A model generated the notes under the pieces. It saw only the letters and a list, made by a program, of their open reading frames with translations, did not search any database and was not told the origin of the DNA. Positions 44,929 to 53,648 of a DNA stretch of 64,000 nucleotides are shown piece by piece (the stretch's first letter is position 1; each line of letters opens with the position of its first letter). The stretch is taken from the NCBI RefSeq assembly GCF_013267355.1, contig NZ_CP053985.1, forward strand, positions 62,001 through 126,000, written 5' to 3'. Position numbers and translations under genes: made by a program. Origin of the DNA: Achromobacter pestifer. GTDB lineage: Bacteria; Pseudomonadota; Gammaproteobacteria; Burkholderiales; Burkholderiaceae_B.

Positions 44929-44954
44929 GTCTGAAGAACCCCACGACGAGCATC

Positions 44955-46178
44955 CTAAGAACCAACGACCAAACGCTCACCACGCGGCAACGTCACCGCC
45001 CAGAACGCCAGCGCCACAACACTGATACCCGCCCCCAACCAGCACACCCCCAGCCAGCCGGCCTGCGCATAAACCGCAGTCGACGCGATAGACCCCAACC
45101 CGCTCCCCACGGCATAGAACATCATGTAGCCCCCGACCAGCCTGCTATGCGCCTGCGGATTCACGCTGAAGATCATGGTCTGGTTGGTCACGTGCAGCGC
45201 TTGTAGGGCGATGTCCAGGATCAGCACGCCCAGGGCCAGCAGCCACAGGCTTTGCTCCAGGAAGGCGATGGGCACCCAGGCCAGGCATAGCAGCGCCAGG
45301 CCCACGGCCGTGGTCCGCTCGCCCTGCCCGCTGTCGGCCAGGCGGCCGGCGCGCGCCGCCATCAGCACGCCCGCCACGCCCACCAGCCCGAACGCGCCCA
45401 CCGCGCTGTGCGTCAGCGAATGCGGCGGCGCGCTCAGGGGCAGCACCAGCGCGGTCCAGAAGGCGCTGAAGGCGGCGAACATCAGCAGCGCGATCATGCC
45501 GCGCACGCGCAACACGCGCTCGGTGGCCAGCAGGCCGTAAAGCGAGCGCAGCAAGGCCCAGTAGCCCAGGTCCACCGCGGGCAGCCGGCGCTGCGGCAGA
45601 CGCCGCGCCAGCACCACGGCCAGCACGGCGGCCAACGCCGCCGACACCACGTAGACCGCGCGCCAGCCCCACAGGTCCGCCACGGCCCCGGCCAAAGTGC
45701 GCGCCAGCAACAGGCCGATCACCACCCCGCCCTGCGCGGCGCCGACCACGCGGCCGCGCTCGCCCGGCGCGGCCAACGCCGCGGACAAGGCCAGCAGGCC
45801 CTGCGTCATCGCCGTACCCAACAGGCCCAGCGCCACCATGCCCATCAACAGCCAGGGCGTGCCGGCCGCCAGCGCCACGGCCCCCAAGGACAGCACCAGC
45901 AGCCCCAGCTGCCCCAGCATCAGGCGCCGGCGGTCCAGCAGGTCGCCCAGCGGCACCACCAACAAGAGCGCCAGCGCGCAGCCCAATTGCGTGGCCGTGA
46001 CCACGATGCCGACCGCGCCTTCGGCGATGCCGAACTCGCGGCCGATGGCATCGAGCAGGGGCTGGGCGTAATACACATTGGCCACGCTCAAGGCGCAGGC
46101 CACTGCCAGCAACATCACCAGGGATCGCGGCATCGGGCCTGGGGATACGGGATCGGCGGGTTCAGGTCGGGCTGGCAT
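44955..46178 (-). CDS. MFS transporter
   Basis: A 407-residue, twelve-helix major facilitator carrier, probably a drug or metabolite exporter (12-TMS DHA1-like). It starts its first helix at PRSLVMLLAVACALSVANVY; the loop after helix 2 reads PLGDLLDRRRLMLGQLGLLV, which is motif A. The ATG at 46178 with GGAG in front is preferred over a GTG four codons upstream. It is divergent from the HxlR regulator with inverted TTATAAAACC repeats between. The final 30 codons are rich in G/T, as in other genes next to the structured repeats. Confidence 0.9.
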   Translation of the reverse strand: MPARPEPADPVSPGPMPRSLVMLLAVACALSVANVYYAQPLLDAIGREFGIAEGAVGIVVTATQLGCALALLLVVPLGDLLDRRRLMLGQLGLLVLSLGAVALAAGTPWLLMGMVALGLLGTAMTQGLLALSAALAAPGERGRVVGAAQGGVVIGLLLARTLAGAVADLWGWRAVYVVSAALAAVLAVVLARRLPQRRLPAVDLGYWALLRSLYGLLATERVLRVRGMIALLMFAAFSAFWTALVLPLSAPPHSLTHSAVGAFGLVGVAGVLMAARAGRLADSGQGERTTAVGLALLCLAWVPIAFLEQSLWLLALGVLILDIALQALHVTNQTMIFSVNPQAHSRLVGGYMMFYAVGSGLGSIASTAVYAQAGWLGVCWLGAGISVVALAFWAVTLPRGERLVVGS

Positions 46179-46191
46179 GTCTTGCTCCACT

Positions 46192-46237
46192 CTGGTTTCG
46201 TTATAAAACCAGAATAGTAGTTTTCAAGGTTTTATAA
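46192..46237. promoter_or_regulatory. HxlR-type inverted repeats between MFS and hxlR
   Basis: TTATAAAACC (46201-46210) and GGTTTTATAA (46228-46237) form a perfect 10-bp dyad with a 17-bp spacer. CTGGTTT/AAACCAG (46192-46198/46206-46212) is a second, overlapping dyad. The position suits repression of both divergent genes. Confidence 0.6.
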
Positions 46238-46307
46238 TGCAACCGAAATTTCCATAAATCTGCCGTTGCCGCCCCCTTAACGTCACTCCCCTCAGCAAGG
46301 ATCCGAC

Positions 46308-46763
46308 ATGGTCAAACGCACTAGTCTCGAAGGCGCCGCCTGCCCGGTGGCGCGCTCCCTGGACGCGATCGGCGACTGGTGGTCGCTCTTGATCGTGCGC
46401 GACGCCTTCGACGGCGTGCGGCGTTTCGGCGAATTGCAGAAAAGCCTGGGCGTGGCCAAGAACATCCTCAGCGACCGGCTGCGCACGCTGGTCGCGCACG
46501 GCATCCTGGACGTCGCGCCCGCTTCGGACGGCAGCGCCTACCAGGAATACGTGCTGACGGACAAAGGCCGGGCGCTGTTCCCGGTCATCGTCGGTTTGCG
46601 CCAATGGGGCGAAGACCACTATTACGGCCCCGCCGAGCCCCATTCGACGCTGATCGACCGCAAGCGCGGCCAGCCCGTGCGCAAGCTGGAAATCCGCGCA
46701 CAGGACGGCCGCCTGCTGGGGCCGGACGACGCCGTGGTGCAGAAGACCGCCCTGGCGGGCTAG
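46308..46763 (+). CDS. HxlR-family transcriptional regulator
   Basis: A 151-residue winged-helix regulator. CPVARSLDAIGDWWSLLIVR at the N-terminus carries the conserved family cysteine, then FGELQKSLGVAKNILSDRLR is the recognition region. AAGGA precedes ATG. HxlR proteins sense electrophiles or redox state, which fits the divergent efflux carrier. It overlaps the convergent flavin-binding protein gene by 4 bp. Confidence 0.92.
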   Translation: MVKRTSLEGAACPVARSLDAIGDWWSLLIVRDAFDGVRRFGELQKSLGVAKNILSDRLRTLVAHGILDVAPASDGSAYQEYVLTDKGRALFPVIVGLRQWGEDHYYGPAEPHSTLIDRKRGQPVRKLEIRAQDGRLLGPDDAVVQKTALAG

Positions 46764-47734
46764 GCGGCCGCCGGCCCGGGCGGCCACTGCCCGGTCGCCA
46801 GCGCGGTGGGCGAGTACGAATCGAAGCGCCAGCGCAGGGCCAGCGCGCCGGGCCGGCGGACCACGCGCCGCGCGTGCACCCGCCACAGCCGCTCCGCGCC
46901 CTCGAACTGCGCGATCTCCGGACTGTCCAGGATGACTTCGGCGGCGCCCGTCAGCTGCAGCACGTCGCCGCGCTCGAAGTCGATGAACAGCAGCCCGGCG
47001 CGCGGGTTGAGCGCCATGTTGCCCAGGGTGTTGAAGAAGCGGTTGCCGGAAAAGTCAGGAATGGTCAGCACGTCGCCGTCCACCCGCACGAAGCCCGGCT
47101 TGCCGCCGCGGTGCGAGACGTCGACCTGGCGGCCGCCCTCCTCCGCGTAGGTCGCCACGAAGAACGTGTCGGACCGGGCGATCAGCGCCCGCGCCGCCTC
47201 GTCCAGTCCGCCGCGCTCTTGCGGCGTGCCCGGAAAGCGCAGCGAAGGCGAACGCGAGAACTGGAATTCCCGCGCCTGGATGTATTGCGGGCAATTGCCG
47301 AACGACTGCGTCACCGCCACCTCGAAGCGCTTGCCATCCCAGGCCGCGATGCGGCCGTTGGCGCGGTTGCGCCGGCGCGTGTGCAGCTCGATGCCCAGCA
47401 GGCCCACCTGCCGTTCCGGCCCCAGGCCGGCCAGCAGCGGATCGTCGGCGTCCGGCACGGCGGACACGCGCAGGGTGCGCGGGTCGGGCGAGGACACGAA
47501 GCCGGGCTGGCCTTCCAGCACGCCGGCCCAGGGATCGCCCTGCCCATCCACCGCGCCCGCGACCAAAAAGGGCAATTGCTGGAAAAAAATGCGGTGCTGG
47601 TCCGGCATGTAGTCACGGATGACTTTGGGTCCGGTCACCGCCATGCGCTCGGCAATGCCCACGTGCTGTTGCAGCAGGCGTTCGCCCGCGTGCCAGGGCG
47701 ACGGCGGGAGGGTGGCGGGTTCTGCGGTGGGCAT
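46760..47734 (-). CDS. Pyridoxamine 5'-phosphate oxidase-fold flavin-binding protein
   Basis: A 324-residue protein with a split-barrel FMN-binding domain in its C-terminal half (SDTFFVATYAEEGGRQVDVS, GFVRVDGDVLTIPDFSGNRF, FERGDVLQLTGAAEVI) and a related N-terminal half (QLPFLVAGAVDGQGDPWAGV). I recognise the family, often annotated as pyridoxamine 5'-phosphate oxidase or FAD-binding oxidoreductase partner, but not its substrate. It is followed by a glutathione transferase gene 27 bp downstream in reverse order of transcription, so both probably serve detoxification. Confidence 0.82.
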   Translation of the reverse strand: MPTAEPATLPPSPWHAGERLLQQHVGIAERMAVTGPKVIRDYMPDQHRIFFQQLPFLVAGAVDGQGDPWAGVLEGQPGFVSSPDPRTLRVSAVPDADDPLLAGLGPERQVGLLGIELHTRRRNRANGRIAAWDGKRFEVAVTQSFGNCPQYIQAREFQFSRSPSLRFPGTPQERGGLDEAARALIARSDTFFVATYAEEGGRQVDVSHRGGKPGFVRVDGDVLTIPDFSGNRFFNTLGNMALNPRAGLLFIDFERGDVLQLTGAAEVILDSPEIAQFEGAERLWRVHARRVVRRPGALALRWRFDSYSPTALATGQWPPGPAAA

Positions 47735-47761
47735 GGCGTGCTCCTTGCGCGGTGCGCGCCC

Positions 47762-48400
47762 TCAGGCGGCCTGCAGGCCCACGGGCGACCGGGGCATGGC
47801 CACGAAGCGCGGCAGGTTTTCGATGCGGCCCAGCCAGGCACGCACGTGCGGATAGGCGTCCAGCGACACATTGCCTTCGGGCGCGTGCGCCACATAGGCA
47901 TAGCAGGCCACGTCCGCGATGGTGGGCGCGGCACCCGCCAGGAAATCGCGCCCAGCCAGCTCGCCGTCCATGACCTTGAGCAAGGCGTGGGCGCGGGCCA
48001 GCGTGGCATCCACGTCGTAAGGCGCGCCGAACAGCGTCACCAGACGCGCCGCGTTCGGACCCTGCACCAGCGGGCCGGATGCCACCGACAGCCAGCGCTG
48101 CACCGCGGCGGCCCCGGCGGGATCCTCGGGCAGCCAGGCCTGGCCGCCGTAGCGCTTGGCCAGGTAGACCAGGATGGCGGTCGAATCAGCGACCACCACG
48201 CCGTTGTCGTCGATGACAGGCACCTGGCCAAAAGCGTTCAGCGCCAGAAATGGCGGGCGTTTGTGCTCCCCGCCGCGCAGGTCCACATCCACCGTCCGGT
48301 GCGGCACGTTCAATAGGGACAGCATCAGCGCGACGCGGTGGGCGTGGCCGGACAGAGGAAAACTGTAGAACGTCAGCGAGGGGTTCTGGGCGGTTTGCAT
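47762..48400 (-). CDS. Glutathione S-transferase
   Basis: A 212-residue cytosolic GST. The thioredoxin-like N-domain has LTFYSFPLSGHAHRVALMLS (Ser at the usual active-site region), GQVPVIDDNGVVVADSTAIL with the cis-Pro and the glutathione-binding DST, and the C-terminal helical domain has PTIADVACYAYV. The MQTAQN start is used. It lies directly upstream of the flavin-binding protein gene on the same strand. Confidence 0.9.
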   Translation of the reverse strand: MQTAQNPSLTFYSFPLSGHAHRVALMLSLLNVPHRTVDVDLRGGEHKRPPFLALNAFGQVPVIDDNGVVVADSTAILVYLAKRYGGQAWLPEDPAGAAAVQRWLSVASGPLVQGPNAARLVTLFGAPYDVDATLARAHALLKVMDGELAGRDFLAGAAPTIADVACYAYVAHAPEGNVSLDAYPHVRAWLGRIENLPRFVAMPRSPVGLQAA

Positions 48401-48504
48401 GAGTGGGCTCCAAGTCGGATACAGGCTCCATCTTGGGCCGGCGCCGGCCACACGTGAACGGCCAGCGCCCGCAAGACACTCTTGCAGCGGATGAAAGAAA
48501 GCCG

Positions 48505-49410
48505 CTACGCCGGCAGCGTCGCCAGATCGCGCCGCAGCGCCTCGACGCAGAATTCGACGAAGCTACGCACCTTGGCCGAACTCTTGCGGCCTTCCGGATA
48601 CACCACGTGCACCGGCAGCGGCGGCAGCTCGAAGTCGCGCAGCACCACCTCCAGAGCGCCGCTGGCCAGGTGCCGCGCCACTTGGTAGGACACCACCTGC
48701 GTCAGCCCCCAGCCCTCGCAGGCCGCCAGCACCGCGGCCTGGAAGGACGTGACCGTCAGCTGCGAATCGACGCGCAGGCTCCTGGGCTGGCCGTCCTGCT
48801 GGAAGCGCCATTGCGGCGTGCGGCCCTCCATGGCGGCGGTGACCGTGCAAAAGCGCGGCAGCGACTCCAGATCCTGGGGCGCGCCATGTTCGCGCAGGAA
48901 GGCGGGCGCGGCACAGACCACGCGGCGCACCTGCCCCACCGGCACCGCCGTCAGCGTGGAATCCGGCAAGGCGCCGATGCGCACCGCCACATCCACGCGC
49001 TCGTCCAGCAGGTTCACCACGCGGTCCACCAGCAGCGTGCGCACCGAGACTTCACGGTGCGCGCGCAGATAGCCCAGCACGGCCGGCATCACGTGCAGTT
49101 CGCCGAAGAACGCCGGCGCGGTGATGCTGAGCGCGCCGCGCGGCGCGGCCATCGCGCCGGCCACGGCATCGTCGGCCTGCTCGACTTCGTCGAGGATGCG
49201 GCGGCAGTCGTCGGCGTAGCGCTGGCCGGCCTCGGTCAGACGCAGGCTGCGCGTGGTGCGCACCAGCAGCAAGGCGCCCAGCCGCCGCTCCAGCGCCGAA
49301 ACGCTGCGCGTGACGGTGGGCGCCGACATTTCCAGCCGGCGCGCCGCCGCGGCGAAACTCTGCGCCTCGGCCACCGCCAGGAACACGCTCATTTCATGGA
49401 ATCGATTCAT
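48505..49410 (-). CDS. LysR-family transcriptional regulator
   Basis: A 301-residue LysR regulator. The HTH is SFAAAARRLEMSAPTVTRSV (about residue 18), with the usual linker helix and effector domain. Its ATG overlaps the stop codon of a second LysR gene by 4 bp, so the two regulators are translated from one transcript, an uncommon arrangement. Confidence 0.92.
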   Translation of the reverse strand: MNRFHEMSVFLAVAEAQSFAAAARRLEMSAPTVTRSVSALERRLGALLLVRTTRSLRLTEAGQRYADDCRRILDEVEQADDAVAGAMAAPRGALSITAPAFFGELHVMPAVLGYLRAHREVSVRTLLVDRVVNLLDERVDVAVRIGALPDSTLTAVPVGQVRRVVCAAPAFLREHGAPQDLESLPRFCTVTAAMEGRTPQWRFQQDGQPRSLRVDSQLTVTSFQAAVLAACEGWGLTQVVSYQVARHLASGALEVVLRDFELPPLPVHVVYPEGRKSSAKVRSFVEFCVEALRRDLATLPA

Positions 49411-50357
49411 GCTTCGCTGCCTCCGACTATCGTGCCCGCACGCCTGTCCGCCGCTTGCCCGCCAGGCGCCGCTTTCAAGGCCGCGAGGCTGTCATCGATG
49501 CAATGCCGCAGGATCTCCTCCAGCGCAGCCGCCGCCGGATCCAGTTCGGCGCTGCCGCGGTAGAGCGACAGGGAAATCGCGGGCAAACCTGGCAGACTCT
49601 GCTCGCCCGGGGCCATCGCGCGCACCGTGGCCGGCAGCCCCAGGGGGGTGCGCACCGCCAAGCCCAATCCCGCCGACACCGCCGCCCACAGGCCCGCGAG
49701 GCTGGGACTGGTGAAAGCCGGCGACCAGGCAATACCGGCGCGGTCCAGGGCTTCGGTCGCGCCGCTGCGGAACAGGCAAGGCGCTTCGAACGCCGCCAGC
49801 GGCAACACGCCGTCCGCGTCCCGCGCGGGCACCGGATCGGCTGGTCCGATCCAGCACATGGCCAGCTCCGCCAGGCGCCGCGCGTGCGGCAGGCGCGCGC
49901 CGTGATCCCAGGCGAGCGCGATGTCCAGCTGGCCCACCGCGATGCGGTCCAGCAAGTCGGCATTGCGGGCCACGCGCGCCTCGATCTTCACCTTGGGATG
50001 CGTGCGCGCAAACTGGCCCAGCACCCGAGGCAGCAGCATCTCGCCAAAATCCTCTTGCAGGCCCAAGCGCACCCTGCCCTGCAATTCCGCACCGCGCACC
50101 GCCCGCGATGCCTGGTCGTTCAAGTCGAGCAGGCGCCGTGCATAGGCCAGCATGGTCTCGCCGGCATCGGTAAGGGTCAGGCCCCGCCCCGCCTTGCGCA
50201 GCAGCGGCACGCCCGCCTGCTCTTCGAGCTTTTTCAGCTGGGCGCTGACGGCGGAAGTGGAACGGCCGAGCCGGTCAGCCGCGCGGCCGTAGCTGCCCAG
50301 GTCCACCCCCGCGACGAAACTGCGCAGCACCTCCAGATCGAATGTGGCAGGCTTCAT
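49407..50357 (-). CDS. LysR-family transcriptional regulator
   Basis: A 316-residue LysR regulator with HTH SYGRAADRLGRSTSAVSAQL. Start MKPATFDLEVLRSF is chosen because the longer reading adds 24 promoter-encoded residues. It is divergent from an MFS carrier across 113 bp, where an AATAGT/ACTATT dyad lies directly before this gene, and it is the first gene of a two-LysR transcript. Confidence 0.92.
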   Translation of the reverse strand: MKPATFDLEVLRSFVAGVDLGSYGRAADRLGRSTSAVSAQLKKLEEQAGVPLLRKAGRGLTLTDAGETMLAYARRLLDLNDQASRAVRGAELQGRVRLGLQEDFGEMLLPRVLGQFARTHPKVKIEARVARNADLLDRIAVGQLDIALAWDHGARLPHARRLAELAMCWIGPADPVPARDADGVLPLAAFEAPCLFRSGATEALDRAGIAWSPAFTSPSLAGLWAAVSAGLGLAVRTPLGLPATVRAMAPGEQSLPGLPAISLSLYRGSAELDPAAAALEEILRHCIDDSLAALKAAPGGQAADRRAGTIVGGSEA

Positions 50358-50359
50358 GC

Positions 50360-50384
50360 AATAGTCCCGTTTTTCAAAACTATT
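50360..50384. promoter_or_regulatory. LysR-type dyad before the tandem LysR genes
   Basis: AATAGT (50360-50365) and ACTATT (50379-50384) are separated by 13 bp in an AT-rich interval, a T-N11-A-like arrangement placed for auto-control and for activation of the MFS gene. Confidence 0.45.
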
Positions 50385-50470
50385 AATTAAAAAAATACTG
50401 ATTTTCGGGAAGATATTAGAAGTGCACACTGGCCTGCGTCAATCCCGTTCCGGCCCCCAGGAGGCCCCGC

Positions 50471-51715
50471 ATGTCCCTGTCCCCATCCCCCGCGCAGATC
50501 CTTTCCCCCGTCCTCGACCGCCCTGGCCATCGCTGGAAGGTACTGGCCGCGGGCGTTGCCGCGAATGTCGCCTTTTCCGCCGCCGCGGCGGGCCTGCCCG
50601 CCACCGCGGTATTCATGCGCACGGACTACCAGCTGGATAACGGCCAATTGGGCCTGGCGCTGGGTCTGCTGGGCCTGGGGGTCGCCTTGTTCGAGCTCCC
50701 CTGGGGCATGCTGGCCGACCGCTGGGGCGACCGCCCGGTCCTGCTGGCCGGCCTGGGCGCCACGGCCGCGGCGCTGGCCTGGATGAGTGCCTACGCGGCG
50801 CCCGCCGCGGAGGGCGTGCCCGGGCTGGTGATGCTGGCGATGGGGCTGGTCCTGGTGGGCATCCTGGGAGGCAGCGTCAATGGCGCCAGCGGCCGCGCGG
50901 TGATGTCCTGGTTCGACGAAGGCGAACGCGGCCTGGCGATGAGCATCCGCCAGACCGCCGTGCCGCTGGGCGGTGGACTGGGCGCGCTGGCGCTGCCCTG
51001 GCTGGCGGCCCGCGCAGGCTTTGGCGCGGTGTTCGGCGCCTTGGCCCTGCTGTGCGCCGCGGCGGCGCTGCTGGCCGCCTGCTGGCTGCGCGAACCCGGC
51101 CTGCCCGCCGCCGCAACCCGGGCTCGCTCGGCGGCCGGTCCGCTGCGCGATGCGCGGGTCTGGCGCACCGCGCTAGCCATCGGCCTGCTGTGCTGCCCGC
51201 AATTCGCCGTCCTGACCTTCGCCACGGTGTTCCTGCATGATTTCAGCGGCGCCGGCGTCGGCGCCACGACGGCTGTGCTGGTGGCGGTGCAGTTGGGCGC
51301 CATGATCGCGCGCGTCGCAAGCGGCAGGTGGACCGACCGCCGCGGCAACCGCGGCGCCTACCTGCGTTTCTGCATCGGGTTGAGCTTCGTGCTGTTCGCG
51401 GCGCTAGGCGCCACCGCATGGGCGGCCAGCGACGCGATGCTCGCGCTGGCCATCCTGATGGCGGCGGCCGGCATCTGCGTCTCGGCCTGGCATGGCGTGG
51501 CCTATACCGAACTGGCCACGCTCGCCGGCGCAGGGCGCGCGGGCACTGCGCTGGGCATGGCCAATAGCTGCTGCTACCTGGGACTGTTTCTCACCCCGGC
51601 GGTGATGCCGCACCTGGTCGCGGCCACCTCCTGGCCCATGGCCTGGGGGCTGGCAGGACTATGCATGCTGGCCGCCCTGCCGCTGCTGCCGCGCCGCCCT
51701 GCAACAGGAGACTAG
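50471..51715 (+). CDS. MFS transporter
   Basis: A 414-residue, twelve-helix carrier. The loop after helix 2 reads PWGMLADRWGDRPVLLAGL, a clear motif A; GGSVNGASGRAVMSWFDEGE marks helices 4-5. AGGAGG stands 6 nt before ATG, one of the strongest ribosome-binding sites in the window. A cyanate/metabolite-type importer is possible; the substrate is unknown. The divergent LysR gene is its likely regulator. Confidence 0.9.
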   Translation: MSLSPSPAQILSPVLDRPGHRWKVLAAGVAANVAFSAAAAGLPATAVFMRTDYQLDNGQLGLALGLLGLGVALFELPWGMLADRWGDRPVLLAGLGATAAALAWMSAYAAPAAEGVPGLVMLAMGLVLVGILGGSVNGASGRAVMSWFDEGERGLAMSIRQTAVPLGGGLGALALPWLAARAGFGAVFGALALLCAAAALLAACWLREPGLPAAATRARSAAGPLRDARVWRTALAIGLLCCPQFAVLTFATVFLHDFSGAGVGATTAVLVAVQLGAMIARVASGRWTDRRGNRGAYLRFCIGLSFVLFAALGATAWAASDAMLALAILMAAAGICVSAWHGVAYTELATLAGAGRAGTALGMANSCCYLGLFLTPAVMPHLVAATSWPMAWGLAGLCMLAALPLLPRRPATGD

Positions 51716-51727
51716 CGCGGCAGCGGA

Positions 51728-52093
51728 TCAGGCAAGCGCTCGCGCCCGCTTGCCTATCGCGCCCAACAAGTCGAGCGCCCGGTCCGCGGCTTGAATCCCG
51801 CCGTCCATGTCGCCCCGCACATGCAAGGGACGAAGCTCCTCGATTTCCTCAAGTGCGTCGATCAGCTCGGGCTCGGCCAGCCTGTATTTGCGCAACACGC
51901 TGACCATGCACATGGACGCATGCACCATGTCTTCCGCGATCGCGCTTGCGCCGACCCTGTGCAGGACAAAGTTGACCCAATGCGTGCCCGCCAGCATGGC
52001 CGCCTCGATCCGGATTTCCCAGTCCTCGTCGGTCAGCTTGGCCAGCGTGGCTTCGATGCGCTGCGCCTTGTCGCGGTGATGTTCCGGGCTCAT
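51728..52093 (-). CDS. Small helical protein of unknown function (paralogue A)
   Basis: I do not recognise this 121-residue soluble protein. It is predicted to be almost wholly helical. Its stretch AGTHWVNFVLHRVG (about residue 35) matches AGTNIWNATLHATG in the gene directly upstream, so the two look like diverged paralogues with a shared AGTxxxNxxLHxxG motif. Their genes overlap by 4 bp. They are the last genes of the Bug/BKACE operon, which suggests a role in the same catabolic route, perhaps as a heterodimer. Confidence 0.65.
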   Translation of the reverse strand: MSPEHHRDKAQRIEATLAKLTDEDWEIRIEAAMLAGTHWVNFVLHRVGASAIAEDMVHASMCMVSVLRKYRLAEPELIDALEEIEELRPLHVRGDMDGGIQAADRALDLLGAIGKRARALA

Positions 52094-52548
52094 GGGCGCG
52101 CCTCCGGGCGGACCAACGCGAGGTAGACGGCGATGGCTTGCGACATGGCATGGTCGCAATCATCGACGATGGCCTGGGTCGGCTGGCGATCTCCGCGCAG
52201 GCAAGGATCGCGATGCGCCTCCAACGCGTGCAAGGCGGCTTCCAGGCGCTGGACAGGCTCAGGCATGTCGCCGGGAATGGCGGGCCAGCCCACGTGGCTC
52301 ACATCGCCGGGACCGCGCAGCTCCCTGCGCCAGCCGCCACCGGCCTGAGGCACGACGTGCACGCCAGGGATGGTGGAAAAGGCGCGGTCCTCGCTGGTCA
52401 GTCCCGTGGCATGCAGCGTAGCGTTCCAGATATTGGTCCCCGCGGTAAGACAGGTCCAATACCAGAGCTCAAAATCCTGCAAAGGGTCGAGCCGGTCGCG
52501 CAGCGACAACAAGCGGCTTATCTTGTCCGCGTGGGAGGAGATTTGCAT
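52090..52548 (-). CDS. Small helical protein of unknown function (paralogue B)
   Basis: An unrecognised 152-residue soluble protein with the motif AGTNIWNATLHATG (about residue 36), shared with the following gene. Compared with that protein it has an insertion in the middle (GVHVVPQAGGGWRRELRGP). It begins 6 bp after the Bug receptor stop and overlaps paralogue A by 4 bp, so all three are translated together. No catalytic motif is evident. Confidence 0.65.
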   Translation of the reverse strand: MQISSHADKISRLLSLRDRLDPLQDFELWYWTCLTAGTNIWNATLHATGLTSEDRAFSTIPGVHVVPQAGGGWRRELRGPGDVSHVGWPAIPGDMPEPVQRLEAALHALEAHRDPCLRGDRQPTQAIVDDCDHAMSQAIAVYLALVRPEARP

Positions 52549-52554
52549 GGCTTA

Positions 52555-53547
52555 TCACTCGGGCTTGATGTTGCCGTCCACCACCACCTTGCGCCAGGCG
52601 GCCAGGTCTTGCGTGATGGTTTGTGCGAACGCCTGGCGGCTGACGGCGGCGGAGGGAGGCACATTCGCCTGGCGCAGCGCCTCCAGGAACGCTGGCTGCC
52701 CAAGTTCGTGATTGATGGCCGCATGCAGGCGCTCCAGCACGTCCTGCGGCGTGTTCTTGGGCGCGAATACGCCTTGCCAGCCGGCGGCGGTAAAGGGATA
52801 GCCCTGTTCCGACAACACCTTGACGTCCGGCAGCCTGGGGCTGCGCACAGTGCCTGTCAACGCGATGCCGCGCAGCTTGCCCTGCTCGATGAAGCCCAAG
52901 GGAGACACCACGTCGACCCAGCCCACGGGAACCTCGCCGGACACGATGTTCGTGAGCAAGGCAGGCGTGGTCTTGTAGGGCACATGGTTGATGCTCAGTC
53001 CTGCCCGTTGCTTGATCCACTCCATCGTCAGATGCCCATTGGAGCCTATCCCCCAGCTGCCATAGGACGAGTACTTGTCGGGCTCGCGGCGCAGCAGGTC
53101 GACCAGTTCGGGCAGCGTCCGCGCCGGCACCGAGGCATGCACCACGAGCAGCACGCCGCCCACCGAGGACAGCGCCACGGGTTCCAGGTCGCGCAGGGTT
53201 CTGATCGGGAGAGCGGGATTCAGCGCCTCGGCCATCACCATGGACGACGCCGTGCTATGCAAGATCGTGTAGCCGTCGGGCGCGGCATTCTTGACTGCCG
53301 ACGAACCGATCAAGCCGTTCGCGCCGGGACGGTTTTCTATGACGAATGGCTGGCCCAGCGTTTCGTTGAGCCGGGCATAGAGCTGCCGGGCCAGCGTGTC
53401 CAGCACGCCGCCCGCGCCGCCCGGCACGATCACCTTGACGGGCCGGACCGGCCAATCACCGCCGCCCTGCGCAAACGCCAGACGGCTCGCCAGCGACGCG
53501 GCCGCGCCCAGCAAGAGTTCCCTACGGGTCAATGAGATCGTCATCAT
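52555..53547 (-). CDS. Bug-family (TctC) substrate-binding protein with Tat-like signal
   Basis: A 330-residue Bug receptor. The N-terminus MMTISLTRRELLLGAAASLA has a twin-arginine motif and hydrophobic stretch, cut near AFAQ. The family signatures are RPVKVIVPGGAGGVLDTLAR and IENRPGANGLIGSSAVKNAA. CAGGA lies before the chosen ATG. It is one of two Bug receptors in this operon; they flank the BKACE gene, so they may bind different substrates or serve different permeases. Confidence 0.9.
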   Translation of the reverse strand: MMTISLTRRELLLGAAASLASRLAFAQGGGDWPVRPVKVIVPGGAGGVLDTLARQLYARLNETLGQPFVIENRPGANGLIGSSAVKNAAPDGYTILHSTASSMVMAEALNPALPIRTLRDLEPVALSSVGGVLLVVHASVPARTLPELVDLLRREPDKYSSYGSWGIGSNGHLTMEWIKQRAGLSINHVPYKTTPALLTNIVSGEVPVGWVDVVSPLGFIEQGKLRGIALTGTVRSPRLPDVKVLSEQGYPFTAAGWQGVFAPKNTPQDVLERLHAAINHELGQPAFLEALRQANVPPSAAVSRQAFAQTITQDLAAWRKVVVDGNIKPE

Positions 53548-53648
53548 TTCATTCCTGGATCGATGCCGCATGGCTCGCAGGCGGCGTCAAGGCCGGGCCG
53601 GACGCCGCTTCCCGGAGAACCCGGGCTGGCGGCCGCCCCGGAGAGACA

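Larger units (their letters stand above)
44046..44940. repeat. Composite structured repeat, locus II
   Basis: This fills nearly all of the 987-bp gap between two convergent genes. It repeats locus I part by part: border CTTCGTAGG (44046-44054), module E3, SL-A, the CATACG/TTCGCT block, SL-B (44637-44671) and inverted module E4. The middle (about 44370-44590) has no counterpart in locus I and includes a 14-bp perfect inverted repeat (44409-44422/44456-44469). No gene is credible here; ORFs are shadows of the dyads. Confidence 0.85.
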
